Positions 48,718-60,235 of a stretch of 64,000 nt of DNA are shown piece after piece. The notes under the pieces are model-generated. The model ran no database searches, was not told the origin of the DNA, and worked only from the letters and a program-made list of their open reading frames with translations. This DNA is from Caulobacteraceae bacterium (GTDB lineage: Bacteria > Pseudomonadota > Alphaproteobacteria > Caulobacterales > Caulobacteraceae). The DNA is taken from positions 1-64,000 of the forward strand of contig JARLIQ010000119.1 of assembly GCA_031291645.1 (NCBI GenBank), written 5' to 3'. The position numbers and the translations under genes are program-made. The stretch's first letter is position 1. The number at the start of each line of letters is the position of its first letter.

Positions 48718-48763
48718 GGTATCAACCCATCAGATGTGCAAAATTTCATATGCCAAGCTCGCC

Positions 48764-49651
48764 ATGCTGAACTGGGACGATCTGCGCATCTTCCTCGCCG
48801 TGGCGCGGGAGGGCGGCCTGCTTCCCGCCGCGCGGCGCCTCGGTCTGGACCACACCACGGTGGCCCGTCGGATCTCGACCCTGGAAGAGGCCGTGGGAGC
48901 TCGCCTGGTCGATCGATCGCCGCGCGGGGCGCGGTTGACCGACGCCGGCGCGGGCATGATCGAGCATGCCGAGCGCATGGAGGCGGAGGCCGTGGTTGCT
49001 GGATCGGCGTGGAAGGGCGCGGATCAGCAAGCCTCCGGCGTCGTGCGCCTGGCCACGCCCGAGGCCTTCGGCGCGTGGCTGGTCGCCCCCGCCGTGCGGG
49101 CCTTTCATGACCAGTATCCCGAGATTCAGCTCGAACTCGTCCCGGAATCCCGGCTCATCAGCCTATCCAAGCGCGACGCCGACTTGGCCGTGATGCTGAG
49201 CCGGCCGCCGCAGGGGCGACTGTTCGCCCAAAGGCTGATCGACTACGAGCTGGGCCTGTTCGCCTCCCGCGCCTACCTCGAAGAGACCGGGGCCGTCGAC
49301 AGTCTCGACGCGCTGAAGGGCCGCCCCCTGGTCGGCTACATCGACGAGATGATCGACATTCCGGAGTTGCGCTATGTTGACCAGTTCGCCAACGGCTCCA
49401 AGACGGTGTTCCGCTCGACATCCATCACGGCGCAGCAGATCGCCGTGTCCGCCGGTCTGGGCCTGGGGGTGCTGCACGTTTTCGCCGCCGAGCAGAACCC
49501 GCAGTTGATCAGGGTGATGGCCGAACGCATTTCGATCAAGCGCAGCTACTGGCTGGCGATGCACCCCGATCAGAGGCGCCTGCCGCGGGTCCGCGCTGTC
49601 GCGGACTTCCTCCGGGGGCTGACGCGCGCCCATCTGCGACATCGCGGCTGA
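48764..49651 (+). CDS. LysR-family transcriptional regulator
   Basis: 295 aa. HTH at the N-terminus (WDDLRIFLAVAREGGLLPAARRLGLDHTTVARRISTLE), then the effector-binding domain. The start at 48764 matches the family's usual MLNWDDLR form; an in-frame ATG at 48734 would add ten residues. LysR proteins need a small-molecule inducer, and this one probably responds to an intermediate of beta-alanine/malonate-semialdehyde metabolism and controls mmsA, from which it is divergent. Confidence 0.88.
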   Translation: MLNWDDLRIFLAVAREGGLLPAARRLGLDHTTVARRISTLEEAVGARLVDRSPRGARLTDAGAGMIEHAERMEAEAVVAGSAWKGADQQASGVVRLATPEAFGAWLVAPAVRAFHDQYPEIQLELVPESRLISLSKRDADLAVMLSRPPQGRLFAQRLIDYELGLFASRAYLEETGAVDSLDALKGRPLVGYIDEMIDIPELRYVDQFANGSKTVFRSTSITAQQIAVSAGLGLGVLHVFAAEQNPQLIRVMAERISIKRSYWLAMHPDQRRLPRVRAVADFLRGLTRAHLRHRG

Positions 49652-49683
49652 GGCGCGGAAACCATGAGCCACGCCGGGCGGCG

Positions 49684-50238
49684 TCAGAAGCTGGGAGGGG
49701 TGCAGGCGCTGACGAGTTGGGCGGGCTTGTCGCCGACGCAGCGAAAGCGATGCGGGCGCCGGCTCGCGAAACTGTAGGCGTCTCCGGGGCCCAGCACCCG
49801 GCGCTCGCCATCCACCGTCACCTCAAGCAGACCCGCGATGATGACGCCCCCTTCCTCCCCCTCGTGGCTGAGAGGGATACGGCCGGTGTCGGCCCCGGGT
49901 TGATAGCACTCGAACAGGATCTGCAACTGGCGGCCGGCCATGGTGCGCCCGACCTGTCGATATGAGATCGCGCCCTTGCCGATCTCGACGAGTTCGGCCG
50001 CCCGGTGGAAGGGGCTTGGCTCCCGCTCTGGTTCGAACGCAAAGAACTCGGCAAGGCCGATCGGCACCGCATCCAATATCCGCTTGAGCGCTCCAACCGA
50101 CGGGTTGGTCCGGTTCGCCTCGATCAGCGACACCGTCGAATTCGTGATGCCGGCCCGCTTGGCCAGTTGCCGTTGAGACAGGCCCACCGCCTCACGGACA
50201 TGACGCAGCCGACTTCCGATATCCACGCTCAGACTCAT
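49684..50238 (-). CDS. XRE-family regulator with cupin domain
   Basis: 184 aa. HTH (LRHVREAVGLSQRQLAKRAGITNSTVSLIEANRTNPSVGALKRILDAV) followed by a cupin beta-barrel (GADTGRIPLSHEGEEGGVIIAG, GPGDAYSFASRRPHRF). This is the PuuR-type architecture, which binds a small amine or amino acid in the cupin. It is divergent from the aminotransferase gene, so it probably senses beta-alanine or a related amine and controls the aminotransferase. Confidence 0.88.
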   Translation of the reverse strand: MSLSVDIGSRLRHVREAVGLSQRQLAKRAGITNSTVSLIEANRTNPSVGALKRILDAVPIGLAEFFAFEPEREPSPFHRAAELVEIGKGAISYRQVGRTMAGRQLQILFECYQPGADTGRIPLSHEGEEGGVIIAGLLEVTVDGERRVLGPGDAYSFASRRPHRFRCVGDKPAQLVSACTPPSF

Positions 50239-50255
50239 TGGTTCGCCCCGTTCGC

Positions 50256-50281
50256 GTTGCAGATGTTTGATATACGGCAAC
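50256..50281. promoter_or_regulatory. Spaced GTTGC/GCAAC dyad in XRE-cupin / aminotransferase spacer
   Basis: GTTGC (50256-50260) and GCAAC (50277-50281) are inverted halves 16 bases apart. They may be half-sites for the XRE-cupin regulator. Short arms make chance occurrence possible. Confidence 0.25.
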
Positions 50282-50392
50282 ACTCAAGGGCGAGGCGCAT
50301 GAATCCACAGGCTTTGGCAGCGACGAACTAAACGGCTTGCGCACGCAGGGATGTCGAACCCAACATACTGATAGAAAAGGAATATTTTCATC

Positions 50393-51715
50393 ATGTATGC
50401 CGATGCCCGGGCCGGAGCGCTTGACGCGTTCTGGATGCCCTTCACCGCCAATCGCCAGTTCAAGGCCACGCCTCGTCTGCTGGCCGCCGCGCAAGGCATG
50501 TTCTATACAAGCAACGACGGCCGGCCCGTGCTCGACGGCACGTCCGGCCTCTGGTGCGTCAACGCCGGCCACGGGCGCCCGGAGATCGCCGAGGCGGTGA
50601 GCGCGCAGCTTCGGACGCTCGACTATGCGCCGAACTTCCAGATGGGCCATCCGATCGCCTTCCAGTTCGCCGAACGATTGGCGAGCATCGCGCCTGCGGG
50701 CCTGGACCGGATTTTCTTCACCGGGTCCGGGTCCGAGTCCGTCGATACGGCCCTCAAGATCGCCCTCGCCTACCAGCGCAGCATCGGCCAGGGCGGCCGC
50801 ACGCGGTTGATCGGGCGGGAACGCGGCTACCATGGCGCCGGCTTCGGCGGCATATCGGTCGGCGGCCTCGTCGCCAACCGACGCGCATTCGGGCCGCTGC
50901 TTCCCGGTGTCGACCATATCCGTCACACCCACGATCTGGCCGCCAACGCGTTTTCCGCCGGCTCGCCCACGCACGGGGCGGCCTTGGCCGACGATCTCGA
51001 ACGGCTTGTCCAGTTGCATGGCGCCGAAACCATAGCCGCAGTCATTGTCGAGCCGGTGGCGGGCTCCACCGGGGTCCTGCCCCCGCCCAAGGGCTATCTC
51101 GATCGACTGCGCCAAATCGCGACGCGGCATGGCATCCTTCTGATCTTTGACGAGGTGATCACCGGCTTCGGGCGGCTGGGCGCCCCCTTCGCCGCCGATT
51201 ATTTCGGGGTGACGCCGGACCTGATGACCACCGCAAAAGGGATCACGAACGGCGCCTTGCCAATGGGGGCGGTGTTCGTTTCCCGCGACATTCACGACGC
51301 CGTCGTCGATGGACCCGACACTGCGATCGAGCTGTTCCACGGCTACACCTATTCCGGCCACCCGGCAGCGTGCGCGGCCGGCATGGCGACGCTGGACATC
51401 TATCAGCACGAGGACCTCTTCAGCCGCGCGACGGCGCTCGCGGAAGATTGGCGCGAGGCGATGTTCTCACTGCGCGACGCGCCGCACGTGATCGACATCC
51501 GCACCGTGGGCCTGGCGGCGGGGATCGAGCTTTCACCGAGGCCCGGCGAACCCGGCGCGCGCGCCTACGAGGTGTTCGTCGATTGCTTTGAACGCGGCCT
51601 GCTTGTCCGCGTGACCGCGGACATTGTCGCGCTGTCGCCGCCGTTGATCGTCGAGCGGGGACAGATCGAGATGATGGCGGCGTCGATCGGCGAGGCCCTG
51701 GCGCGCGTCGCCTGA
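50393..51715 (+). CDS. Class III aminotransferase (beta-alanine--pyruvate type)
   Basis: 440 aa omega-amino-acid aminotransferase. LIFDEVITGFGRLG carries the PLP aspartate, and the Schiff-base lysine is in MTTAKGITNGALPMG. The block DAFWMPFTANRQFKATPRLL at the N-terminus is seen in beta-alanine:pyruvate transaminases (BauA/PydD). It most likely converts beta-alanine plus pyruvate to malonate semialdehyde and alanine, linking hyuC to mmsA. Upstream spacer contains the candidate XRE-cupin site; the start is preceded by AAAAGGA. Confidence 0.92.
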   Translation: MYADARAGALDAFWMPFTANRQFKATPRLLAAAQGMFYTSNDGRPVLDGTSGLWCVNAGHGRPEIAEAVSAQLRTLDYAPNFQMGHPIAFQFAERLASIAPAGLDRIFFTGSGSESVDTALKIALAYQRSIGQGGRTRLIGRERGYHGAGFGGISVGGLVANRRAFGPLLPGVDHIRHTHDLAANAFSAGSPTHGAALADDLERLVQLHGAETIAAVIVEPVAGSTGVLPPPKGYLDRLRQIATRHGILLIFDEVITGFGRLGAPFAADYFGVTPDLMTTAKGITNGALPMGAVFVSRDIHDAVVDGPDTAIELFHGYTYSGHPAACAAGMATLDIYQHEDLFSRATALAEDWREAMFSLRDAPHVIDIRTVGLAAGIELSPRPGEPGARAYEVFVDCFERGLLVRVTADIVALSPPLIVERGQIEMMAASIGEALARVA

Positions 51716-51786
51716 CGGGTTCGGCGCGGATGGCCGACGCCTCACCGACAAACAGCCCCCGTCCAGCCCTTAGAGGAGCGCACGTC

Positions 51787-51882
51787 ATGACACCTCCAGC
51801 CGCTGCGGGCCTGTCGGGACGCCAACCCCCGGACCGAGCCGCGCTGGACGCGCGCAAGCCCTGCCGGGCGCCCCGTCCATGA
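51787..51882 (+). CDS. Possible 31-aa upstream frame coupled to the dehydrogenase
   Basis: A 31-codon frame with a strong GAGGAG site begins at ATG 51787 and reads MTPPAAAGLSGRQPP, ending with TGA overlapping the start ATG of the next gene (ATGA). The peptide is rich in Ala, Pro and Arg and has no domain. It may be a leader that couples translation or an expressed microprotein. Confidence 0.4.
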   Translation: MTPPAAAGLSGRQPPDRAALDARKPCRAPRP

Positions 51883-52805
51883 GCGTCCTCTACCGATCGG
51901 AGGCGGCTCAGGCCGAAGCGTGGTCTCAGTATTTCGCCGAACACGCACCAGATCTCACCTTCCGGATATGGCCTGACGCCGGCGACCTCGCCGAGGTCGA
52001 GTACCTGATCGCGTGGCAGTGGCCCCCGGCGTTCCTGGCGAGCCTGACGAATCTGAAGGTCCTGTTTTCCGCCAGCGCCGGCGTGGATCACGTCGACCTC
52101 TCGGCGGCGCCGGCGCGGCCGCAGCTGGTCCGGATGATCGAGCCGGGCCTGGCGGACAGCATGAGCGAATATGTGACGATGTCGGTGTTGGCGCTGCACC
52201 GCGACCTGCTGCGCTACATCGCCAACCAGGCCGAACGCCGGTGGGCGTCGCTCCCCATCCGCCCGGCCGGCGGACGGTCCGTCGGCGTCATGGGATTGGG
52301 CGTACTCGGGCAGGCCGTGCTGGCGCGCCTGGCGCCGTTCGGCTTTCGGCTCAGGGGCTGGAACAGGTCCCAGCGCGCGATCCCTGGCGTGGACTGCTAC
52401 GCCGGGGAGGAGGCGCTGAACGCCTTCCTCGGCCAATGCGACGTGTTGATATGCCTTCTGCCCCTCACGGACGACACCCGAGGCGTCCTCGGCCGGAGGA
52501 CCTTCGCCGCCCTGCCGCGCGGCGGCGCCATCATCAACGTCGGGCGCGGCGGCCACCTCGATCAGCAGGCGCTGATCGAGGCCCTGGATGAGGGCCAACT
52601 GTCAGGCGCGATCCTGGACGTCGCCGACCCGGAGCCGCTCCCGGACGACGATCGGCTCTGGAACCATCCAAAGGTCCTGTTGACGCCGCATGTGGCGAGC
52701 ATGGCCCATGCGCAGACCGCCGCGCGGGCCGTGCTGGAAAATCTGCGTCGGCATCAGCGCGGCGAACCGCTTCACGGCCTCGTCGACCGACGCAAGGGCT
52801 ACTGA
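51879..52805 (+). CDS. D-2-hydroxyacid dehydrogenase (GhrA-like)
   Basis: 308 aa. The NAD(P)-binding motif GVMGLGVLGQAV starts near residue 129; catalytic Arg is in INVGRGGHLD, Glu in DVADPEPLP, and His in TPHVAS. Close to glyoxylate/hydroxypyruvate reductase A. Its placement among uracil genes suggests it reduces or oxidises an intermediate such as malonate semialdehyde (to hydroxypropionate) or glyoxylate, but that is inference. Its stop overlaps the stop of hyuC by 7 bases. Confidence 0.82.
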   Translation: MSVLYRSEAAQAEAWSQYFAEHAPDLTFRIWPDAGDLAEVEYLIAWQWPPAFLASLTNLKVLFSASAGVDHVDLSAAPARPQLVRMIEPGLADSMSEYVTMSVLALHRDLLRYIANQAERRWASLPIRPAGGRSVGVMGLGVLGQAVLARLAPFGFRLRGWNRSQRAIPGVDCYAGEEALNAFLGQCDVLICLLPLTDDTRGVLGRRTFAALPRGGAIINVGRGGHLDQQALIEALDEGQLSGAILDVADPEPLPDDDRLWNHPKVLLTPHVASMAHAQTAARAVLENLRRHQRGEPLHGLVDRRKGY

Positions 52806-54064
52806 CCGGCGACACCCGCGCGCTCGATCATCGCATGCAGCAGCACGTTGCATCCCGCCGCGACGTGCTCGGGTTTGGCGTCCTCGATCTCGTTGTGGCT
52901 GATGCCGTCCCGGCACGGAATGAAGATCATCCCCGTAGGCGCCAGGCGCGCCATGTAGACCGCATCATGGCCGGCGCCGGAGACCACGGGCATGCTCGAA
53001 TAGCCGAGCCCTTCCGCCGCTCGCGCCACGGCGTCGACGCAATCGGCGTGAAAGGCCTGGGCCGGATAGGCCGAGACCTGTTCGATCCGGATGGGCAGAC
53101 CCGTCTCGGCCGTCAGGCGATCGGCGACGCCGCGGATGTCGGCGTCCATCGCCTCGCACAACTCATCGCTAGCATTGCGCAGATCGATGGAGAACCTGAC
53201 GCTGCCGGGAATGACATTGCGGCTGTTGGGCCGGACGTCGACCATGCCGACCGTTCCGCGGCCATGCGGCTGATGGCGAAGCGCGCAAGCGACCACCTCC
53301 TGCATCAACCGGGCCGCCACCTGCAAGGCGTCGCGCCGCAGAGCCATCGGCGTCGGCCCGGCGTGGGCCTCCATGCCGGTCACCGTGCAGTCGTACCACC
53401 TGATGCCCAGCACGCCGGTGACCACGCCGATGGTCTTGCCGTGGTCTTCGAGCACCGGCCCCTGCTCGATGTGAGCCTCGAAATAGGCTCCGACGGGATG
53501 CTCGCCCGGCTCCTGATCCCCAAGATAGCCTATGCGCTCCAGCTCGCCCTTGACCGTCTTGCCCTCGTCGTCCGCGGCGGCGTAGGCGTGCTCGAGGCTG
53601 AAGGCTTTGGCGAACACGCCTGATCCCATCATCACCGGCACGAAACGCGTGCCTTCCTCGTTGGTCCAGAACACCACCTCTATCGGCGCCTCGGTCTCGA
53701 CGCCGTGATCGTTCAGTGTACGGACCACCTCTAGCCCGGCCAACACGCCGTAGTTGCCATCGAACTTGCCGCCGGTCGGCTGGGTGTCGATATGGCTGCC
53801 CGTCACGACCGGCGGCAGGGCGTTGTCGCGTCCGGCGCGGCGCATGAAGACATTGCCGATCTTGTCGACGGTCACGGTCATCCCGGCCGCGCGCGCCCAC
53901 CCGATGACGAGGTCCCGGCCCTGCCGGTCGAGATCGGTCAGGGCCAAGCGGCGCACGCCGCCCTTGGGCGTCGCGCCGATCGTCGCCAGTTCCATCAGCG
54001 AGGCCCACAGGCGCTCGTCGTCGATGCGCAGGTCTTCCAGCTTGGGGATGTTGGTCGTCGGCAT
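52799..54064 (-). CDS. N-carbamoyl-beta-alanine amidohydrolase (M20 family)
   Basis: 421 aa. Hydantoinase/carbamoylase of the M20 family: metal ligands in GSHIDTQPTGGKFDGNYG (His, Asp), NEEGTRF, and HIEQGPVLE, dimer lid segment AHAGPTPM, and GAGHDAVYM near the C-terminus. It would split N-carbamoyl-beta-alanine to beta-alanine, CO2 and ammonia, the third reductive step of uracil. ATG 54064 follows GGAGG. Fifth and last gene of the preT-preA-NCS1-hydA-hyuC operon; convergent with the hydroxyacid dehydrogenase. Confidence 0.93.
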   Translation of the reverse strand: MPTTNIPKLEDLRIDDERLWASLMELATIGATPKGGVRRLALTDLDRQGRDLVIGWARAAGMTVTVDKIGNVFMRRAGRDNALPPVVTGSHIDTQPTGGKFDGNYGVLAGLEVVRTLNDHGVETEAPIEVVFWTNEEGTRFVPVMMGSGVFAKAFSLEHAYAAADDEGKTVKGELERIGYLGDQEPGEHPVGAYFEAHIEQGPVLEDHGKTIGVVTGVLGIRWYDCTVTGMEAHAGPTPMALRRDALQVAARLMQEVVACALRHQPHGRGTVGMVDVRPNSRNVIPGSVRFSIDLRNASDELCEAMDADIRGVADRLTAETGLPIRIEQVSAYPAQAFHADCVDAVARAAEGLGYSSMPVVSGAGHDAVYMARLAPTGMIFIPCRDGISHNEIEDAKPEHVAAGCNVLLHAMIERAGVAGQ

Positions 54065-54077
54065 CAGGTCCTCCGGA

Positions 54078-57067
<2,990 letters not shown>

Positions 57068-57099
57068 CTGCCTCTCCTCGCGCGGGCCAGGATTCACGG

Positions 57100-58413
57100 T
57101 CAATCAGCCGACGCCGCCACGCGCATCGGATTGTCTGGGTGCATGGACCAGTTGGCGTATTCGCCGCTCACCCGCTCGCCCGTGCGCCTGTCGATCTCGC
57201 CCGACGCAAGCGCGCGCATGGCCAGGGCGCCGGGCGCCGGGCATATGGACACGCAGAGATTGCACCCGACGCAATCCTCTTCCCGAACCTCGAAATGACG
57301 CCGGCCGTCCCGGGTCGCCGTTATGGCCTGGTGCGAGGTGTCCTCGCAGACCACATGGCAGCGGCCGCACTGGATGCAGTGGTCCTGGTCGATCACCGCC
57401 TTTTCGACATGGTTGAGGTTGAGCGCGTTCCAATCCTTGACGGTCTGAACCGCACCGCCCCGGAAGGCCTCGATGGAGGCGTAGCCGCGCTGATCCATGA
57501 AGTTCGAAAGGCCGTCGCACAGATCCTCGACGATCTTGAAGCCGTAGACCATCGCGGCCGTGCACACCTGCACCGAACCACAGCCCAGCGCGATAAACTC
57601 GGCCGCGTCGCGCCATGTCGAGATCCCGCCGATGCCTGAAATCGGCAAATCGCGGGTCTGGGCGTCGCGCGCGATCTCCGCCACCATGTTGAGCGCGATC
57701 GGCTTGACCGCCGGCCCGCAATAGCCGCCGTGCGAACCGGCGCCGTCCGTGCTCGGAATCATCGTCATCCGATCCAGATCGACGCCCATCACCGAGTTGA
57801 GCGTATTGATCAGGCTGACCGAGTCCGCGCCACCGGCGTGGGCCGCTCGGGCGGCTTGACGAATGTCCGTGATGTTCGGCGTGAGCTTCACGATGACCGG
57901 CAGCCGCGAGTAGTGCTTGCACCACTCGGTGATCAACTGGATGTATTCCGGGATCTGGCCCACCGTCGATCCCATGCCGCGTTCGCTCATGCCATGGGGG
58001 CAACCGAAGTTGAGCTCGACCCCGTCCGCGCCGGCATCCTCCGTCATCGGCAAGAGACGACGCCACGCCGCTTCGTCGACCGGCGCCATCAGTGAGACCA
58101 CCATCGCCCGGTCGGGCCACGCGCGCTTGACCCGAAGGATCTCGTCCAGGTTCGTCCTGAGAGGCCTGTCGCTGATGAGCTCGATGTTGTTGAAGCCGAT
58201 AACGCGACGGTCCTGCGACATCAGGGTCGAGTAGCGCGGACCATTGACGTTCACGACCGGCGGGTCCTCGCCCAGGGTTTTCCAGACCACCCCGCCCCAC
58301 CCGGCTTCGAAGGCCCTGGTGACGTTGACCGCCTTGTCCGTCGGCGGCGCCGACGCAAGCCAGAAGGGGTTGGGGCTCTTGATGCCGACAAAGTCGATGC
58401 TCAGGTCAGCCAT
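57100..58413 (-). CDS. preA: Dihydropyrimidine dehydrogenase subunit PreA
   Basis: 437 aa. FMN-binding TIM barrel of the dihydroorotate dehydrogenase superfamily (NFGCPHGMSERGMG, KLTPNITDI) with two 4Fe-4S clusters at the C-terminus (CIQCGRCHVVC and CVGCNLCVSIC). It reduces uracil or thymine with electrons passed through PreT. The start overlaps the PreT stop by 8 bases; an upstream extension of the frame exists only inside preT. Second gene of the operon. Confidence 0.96.
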   Translation of the reverse strand: MADLSIDFVGIKSPNPFWLASAPPTDKAVNVTRAFEAGWGGVVWKTLGEDPPVVNVNGPRYSTLMSQDRRVIGFNNIELISDRPLRTNLDEILRVKRAWPDRAMVVSLMAPVDEAAWRRLLPMTEDAGADGVELNFGCPHGMSERGMGSTVGQIPEYIQLITEWCKHYSRLPVIVKLTPNITDIRQAARAAHAGGADSVSLINTLNSVMGVDLDRMTMIPSTDGAGSHGGYCGPAVKPIALNMVAEIARDAQTRDLPISGIGGISTWRDAAEFIALGCGSVQVCTAAMVYGFKIVEDLCDGLSNFMDQRGYASIEAFRGGAVQTVKDWNALNLNHVEKAVIDQDHCIQCGRCHVVCEDTSHQAITATRDGRRHFEVREEDCVGCNLCVSICPAPGALAMRALASGEIDRRTGERVSGEYANWSMHPDNPMRVAASAD

Positions 58414-59800
58414 GGGCCGCCTCCAGTTCAGGCGCCGCATCCGGCTCCTGGCCGGACAGGGCGAAGTCGATGTCGACCGCCGATCTCTTGCCGTGCTCCA
58501 CGGCCTCGACCGTGAGGTCACGGCCGCCGTAGCGGCAGTCGCCGCCGGCCCAGACCCTGGCGAGGCTGGTTCGACCGTTCGCGTCGGTGAGGATGCGCCC
58601 GCCTTTCAGGGCGATCGCTGCGCCCGTCGGTTCCGGCAGGTAGGTCTGGCCGATGGCCTTCAGCACCATGTCGGCCTCGATCGTGTGTTCCTCACCGGTG
58701 GTGACCAGCCGCCCGTCGACCAAGGCGGTCGCCGCCAGCCGCACGCCGGCGACTTCACCGTCCTCCTGCGCCACCGCCGTCGGCGCGGACCAGTATCGGA
58801 TGGTCACGCCATGGGTCTGGGCCCAATGCCGCTCGGCCAGGGAAGCGGTCATGGTGTCCGGCCCGCGCCGGTAGACCATGGTCACCTCTTCCGCGCCTAG
58901 CAGCCGCGACTGGACGGCGGCGTCCACAGCGGTCATGCCGCCGCCGATCACGACGACCCGCCGGCCGATCGGCACCTCAGCCGGACGTTCGGCCTGGCGC
59001 AGTTGCGCGATGAAGTCGACGGCGTCACGCACCGCCTCGCCAGTGGCCTCGCCGTCGACGCCGAGGGCGTTGGTTCCCGCAAGTCCCAACCCCAGGAACA
59101 CGGCGTCATATTCATCGAGCAAGCTCTGCAGGGTGAAGTCGCGCCCGAGCATCTGCTGGCTGCGCGCCTCGATGCCGCCGATCGACAAGAGCCAGCGCAC
59201 TTCGGCCTGAGCGAATGCGTCGGCGGCCTTGTAGGCGGCGATGCCATATTCGTTCAGTCCGCCAAGCTTGGCACGCGCGTCGAACAAGACGACCGCATGG
59301 CCCCGGCGGGCCAGTCCGTGAGCGCAGGCCAGGCCCGCCGGCCCGCCACCGACCACGGCGATGCGCCGGCCCGTGTCGGCGGCCCGCCGGAACAGGGGTT
59401 CGCCCGGCTCGGCCAAATAGCCATCGACGGCGAAACGCTGCAGCGCCCCGATCTCGACCGGCTTAGCTTCACTGGCGTTGCGGACGCAGGCCTCTTCGCA
59501 CAGCACCTCTGTCGGGCAGACCCGTGCGCACATGCCGCCCAGCGGATTGGCTTCAAGGATGGCGCGGGCGGCGCCGCGGAGATTGTCCTGAGCGATCCGC
59601 TGGATGAAGCTCGGCACGTCAATGCCGGTTGGGCAGGCCGCGATGCAGGGCGCATCATAGCAATAGTAGCAGCGTTCGGCCTCGATCATGGCCTGGGCGC
59701 GCGTCAGCAGTGGATGGGCGTCGCTGAAGTTCCTGGCGTAGTCGGCTTCACTCAACCGCCCAGCGCGCAATCCGCAGGATCGTGTCGCGGGTGTCTCCAA
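58406..59800 (-). CDS. preT: Dihydropyrimidine dehydrogenase subunit PreT (NAD(P)H, FAD, Fe-S)
   Basis: 464 aa, GltD-like. Two N-terminal Fe-S binding segments (CYYCYDAPCIAACP and CARVCPTEVLCEEAC), then FAD (VVGGGPAGLACAHGL) and NAD(P)H (VVIGGGMTAVDAA) Rossmann motifs. It passes electrons from NAD(P)H to PreA for uracil reduction. First gene of the operon; a long divergent spacer separates it from psuK. Confidence 0.95.
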   Translation of the reverse strand: METPATRSCGLRAGRLSEADYARNFSDAHPLLTRAQAMIEAERCYYCYDAPCIAACPTGIDVPSFIQRIAQDNLRGAARAILEANPLGGMCARVCPTEVLCEEACVRNASEAKPVEIGALQRFAVDGYLAEPGEPLFRRAADTGRRIAVVGGGPAGLACAHGLARRGHAVVLFDARAKLGGLNEYGIAAYKAADAFAQAEVRWLLSIGGIEARSQQMLGRDFTLQSLLDEYDAVFLGLGLAGTNALGVDGEATGEAVRDAVDFIAQLRQAERPAEVPIGRRVVVIGGGMTAVDAAVQSRLLGAEEVTMVYRRGPDTMTASLAERHWAQTHGVTIRYWSAPTAVAQEDGEVAGVRLAATALVDGRLVTTGEEHTIEADMVLKAIGQTYLPEPTGAAIALKGGRILTDANGRTSLARVWAGGDCRYGGRDLTVEAVEHGKRSAVDIDFALSGQEPDAAPELEAAHG

Positions 59801-60018
59801 GAGGCCTCTCCTTCAGCTGAATGCATGCGTTCGCCGGGCGAGGCCGAAACCCCGCCCCGACGCCTGCGCTCCCAATCCTTCGACGGCCCGTCCAAGACAT
59901 CCGCCGGTCCTTGTCGCCTCGCCGCCAATAGAGGCGACGGATCGGGCCATCGAGCCCTTGCGCCATCCTTCCGGACCCCGGGCCTGGCGAACCATGCATC
60001 ACATCGTCGGCTTGGGCG

Positions 60019-60046
60019 TCAATACATTTGTCGCATATATCGTCAA
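60019..60046 (-). promoter_or_regulatory. Candidate preT operon promoter
   Basis: On the minus strand, TTGACG (60041-60046) precedes TATTGA (60019-60024) with a 16-base spacer. The TCAACTGTTGA palindrome at 60043-60053 overlaps the -35, so a bound repressor would block it. It is about 220 bases from the preT start. Confidence 0.5.
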
Positions 60047-60168
60047 CTGTTGAGCGCGAAGGGGGTCGGCGCCTCATCCTTGGACACGCTTTGCCGAGGC
60101 CCGATGACGAGACGCCCGACCGGCGCGGGCCGCGCTGCGGCCACCCCGGGAGGCGCTCAAAACGGCGC

Positions 60169-60180
60169 AAACATCTGTTT
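60169..60180. repeat. AAACA-TC-TGTTT palindrome
   Basis: Five-base inverted arms with a 2-base gap, 56 bases before psuK. It may be an operator for the winged HTH of PsuK. Confidence 0.45.
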
Positions 60181-60188
60181 ACAGCGTC

Positions 60189-60208
60189 GACACTTATATG
60201 GCAGTGTC
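60189..60208. repeat. GACACT-N8-AGTGTC inverted repeat
   Basis: Six-base perfect arms with an 8-base AT-rich centre (TATATGGC), 28 bases before the psuK start and close to its probable promoter. Confidence 0.5.
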
Positions 60209-60235
60209 CGCCTCGGGCCGAGTATAGGAGCGCCG

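Larger units (their letters stand above)
59801..60235. promoter_or_regulatory. Divergent regulatory spacer preT / psuK (435 bases)
   Basis: No gene is supported here. The right half (60000-60210) is AT-richer than its surroundings and holds three symmetric elements: TCAAC-T-GTTGA at 60043-60053, AAACA-TC-TGTTT at 60169-60180, and GACACT-N8-AGTGTC at 60189-60208. A TTGACG/TATTGA pair for preT overlaps the first. The left half is GC-rich and featureless. Confidence 0.55.

Noticed and set aside
59003..60235. Long in-frame extension upstream of psuK
   Set aside because: It runs antisense over preT and across the spacer. The GTG at 60236 has its own ribosome-binding site and the HTH starts there.
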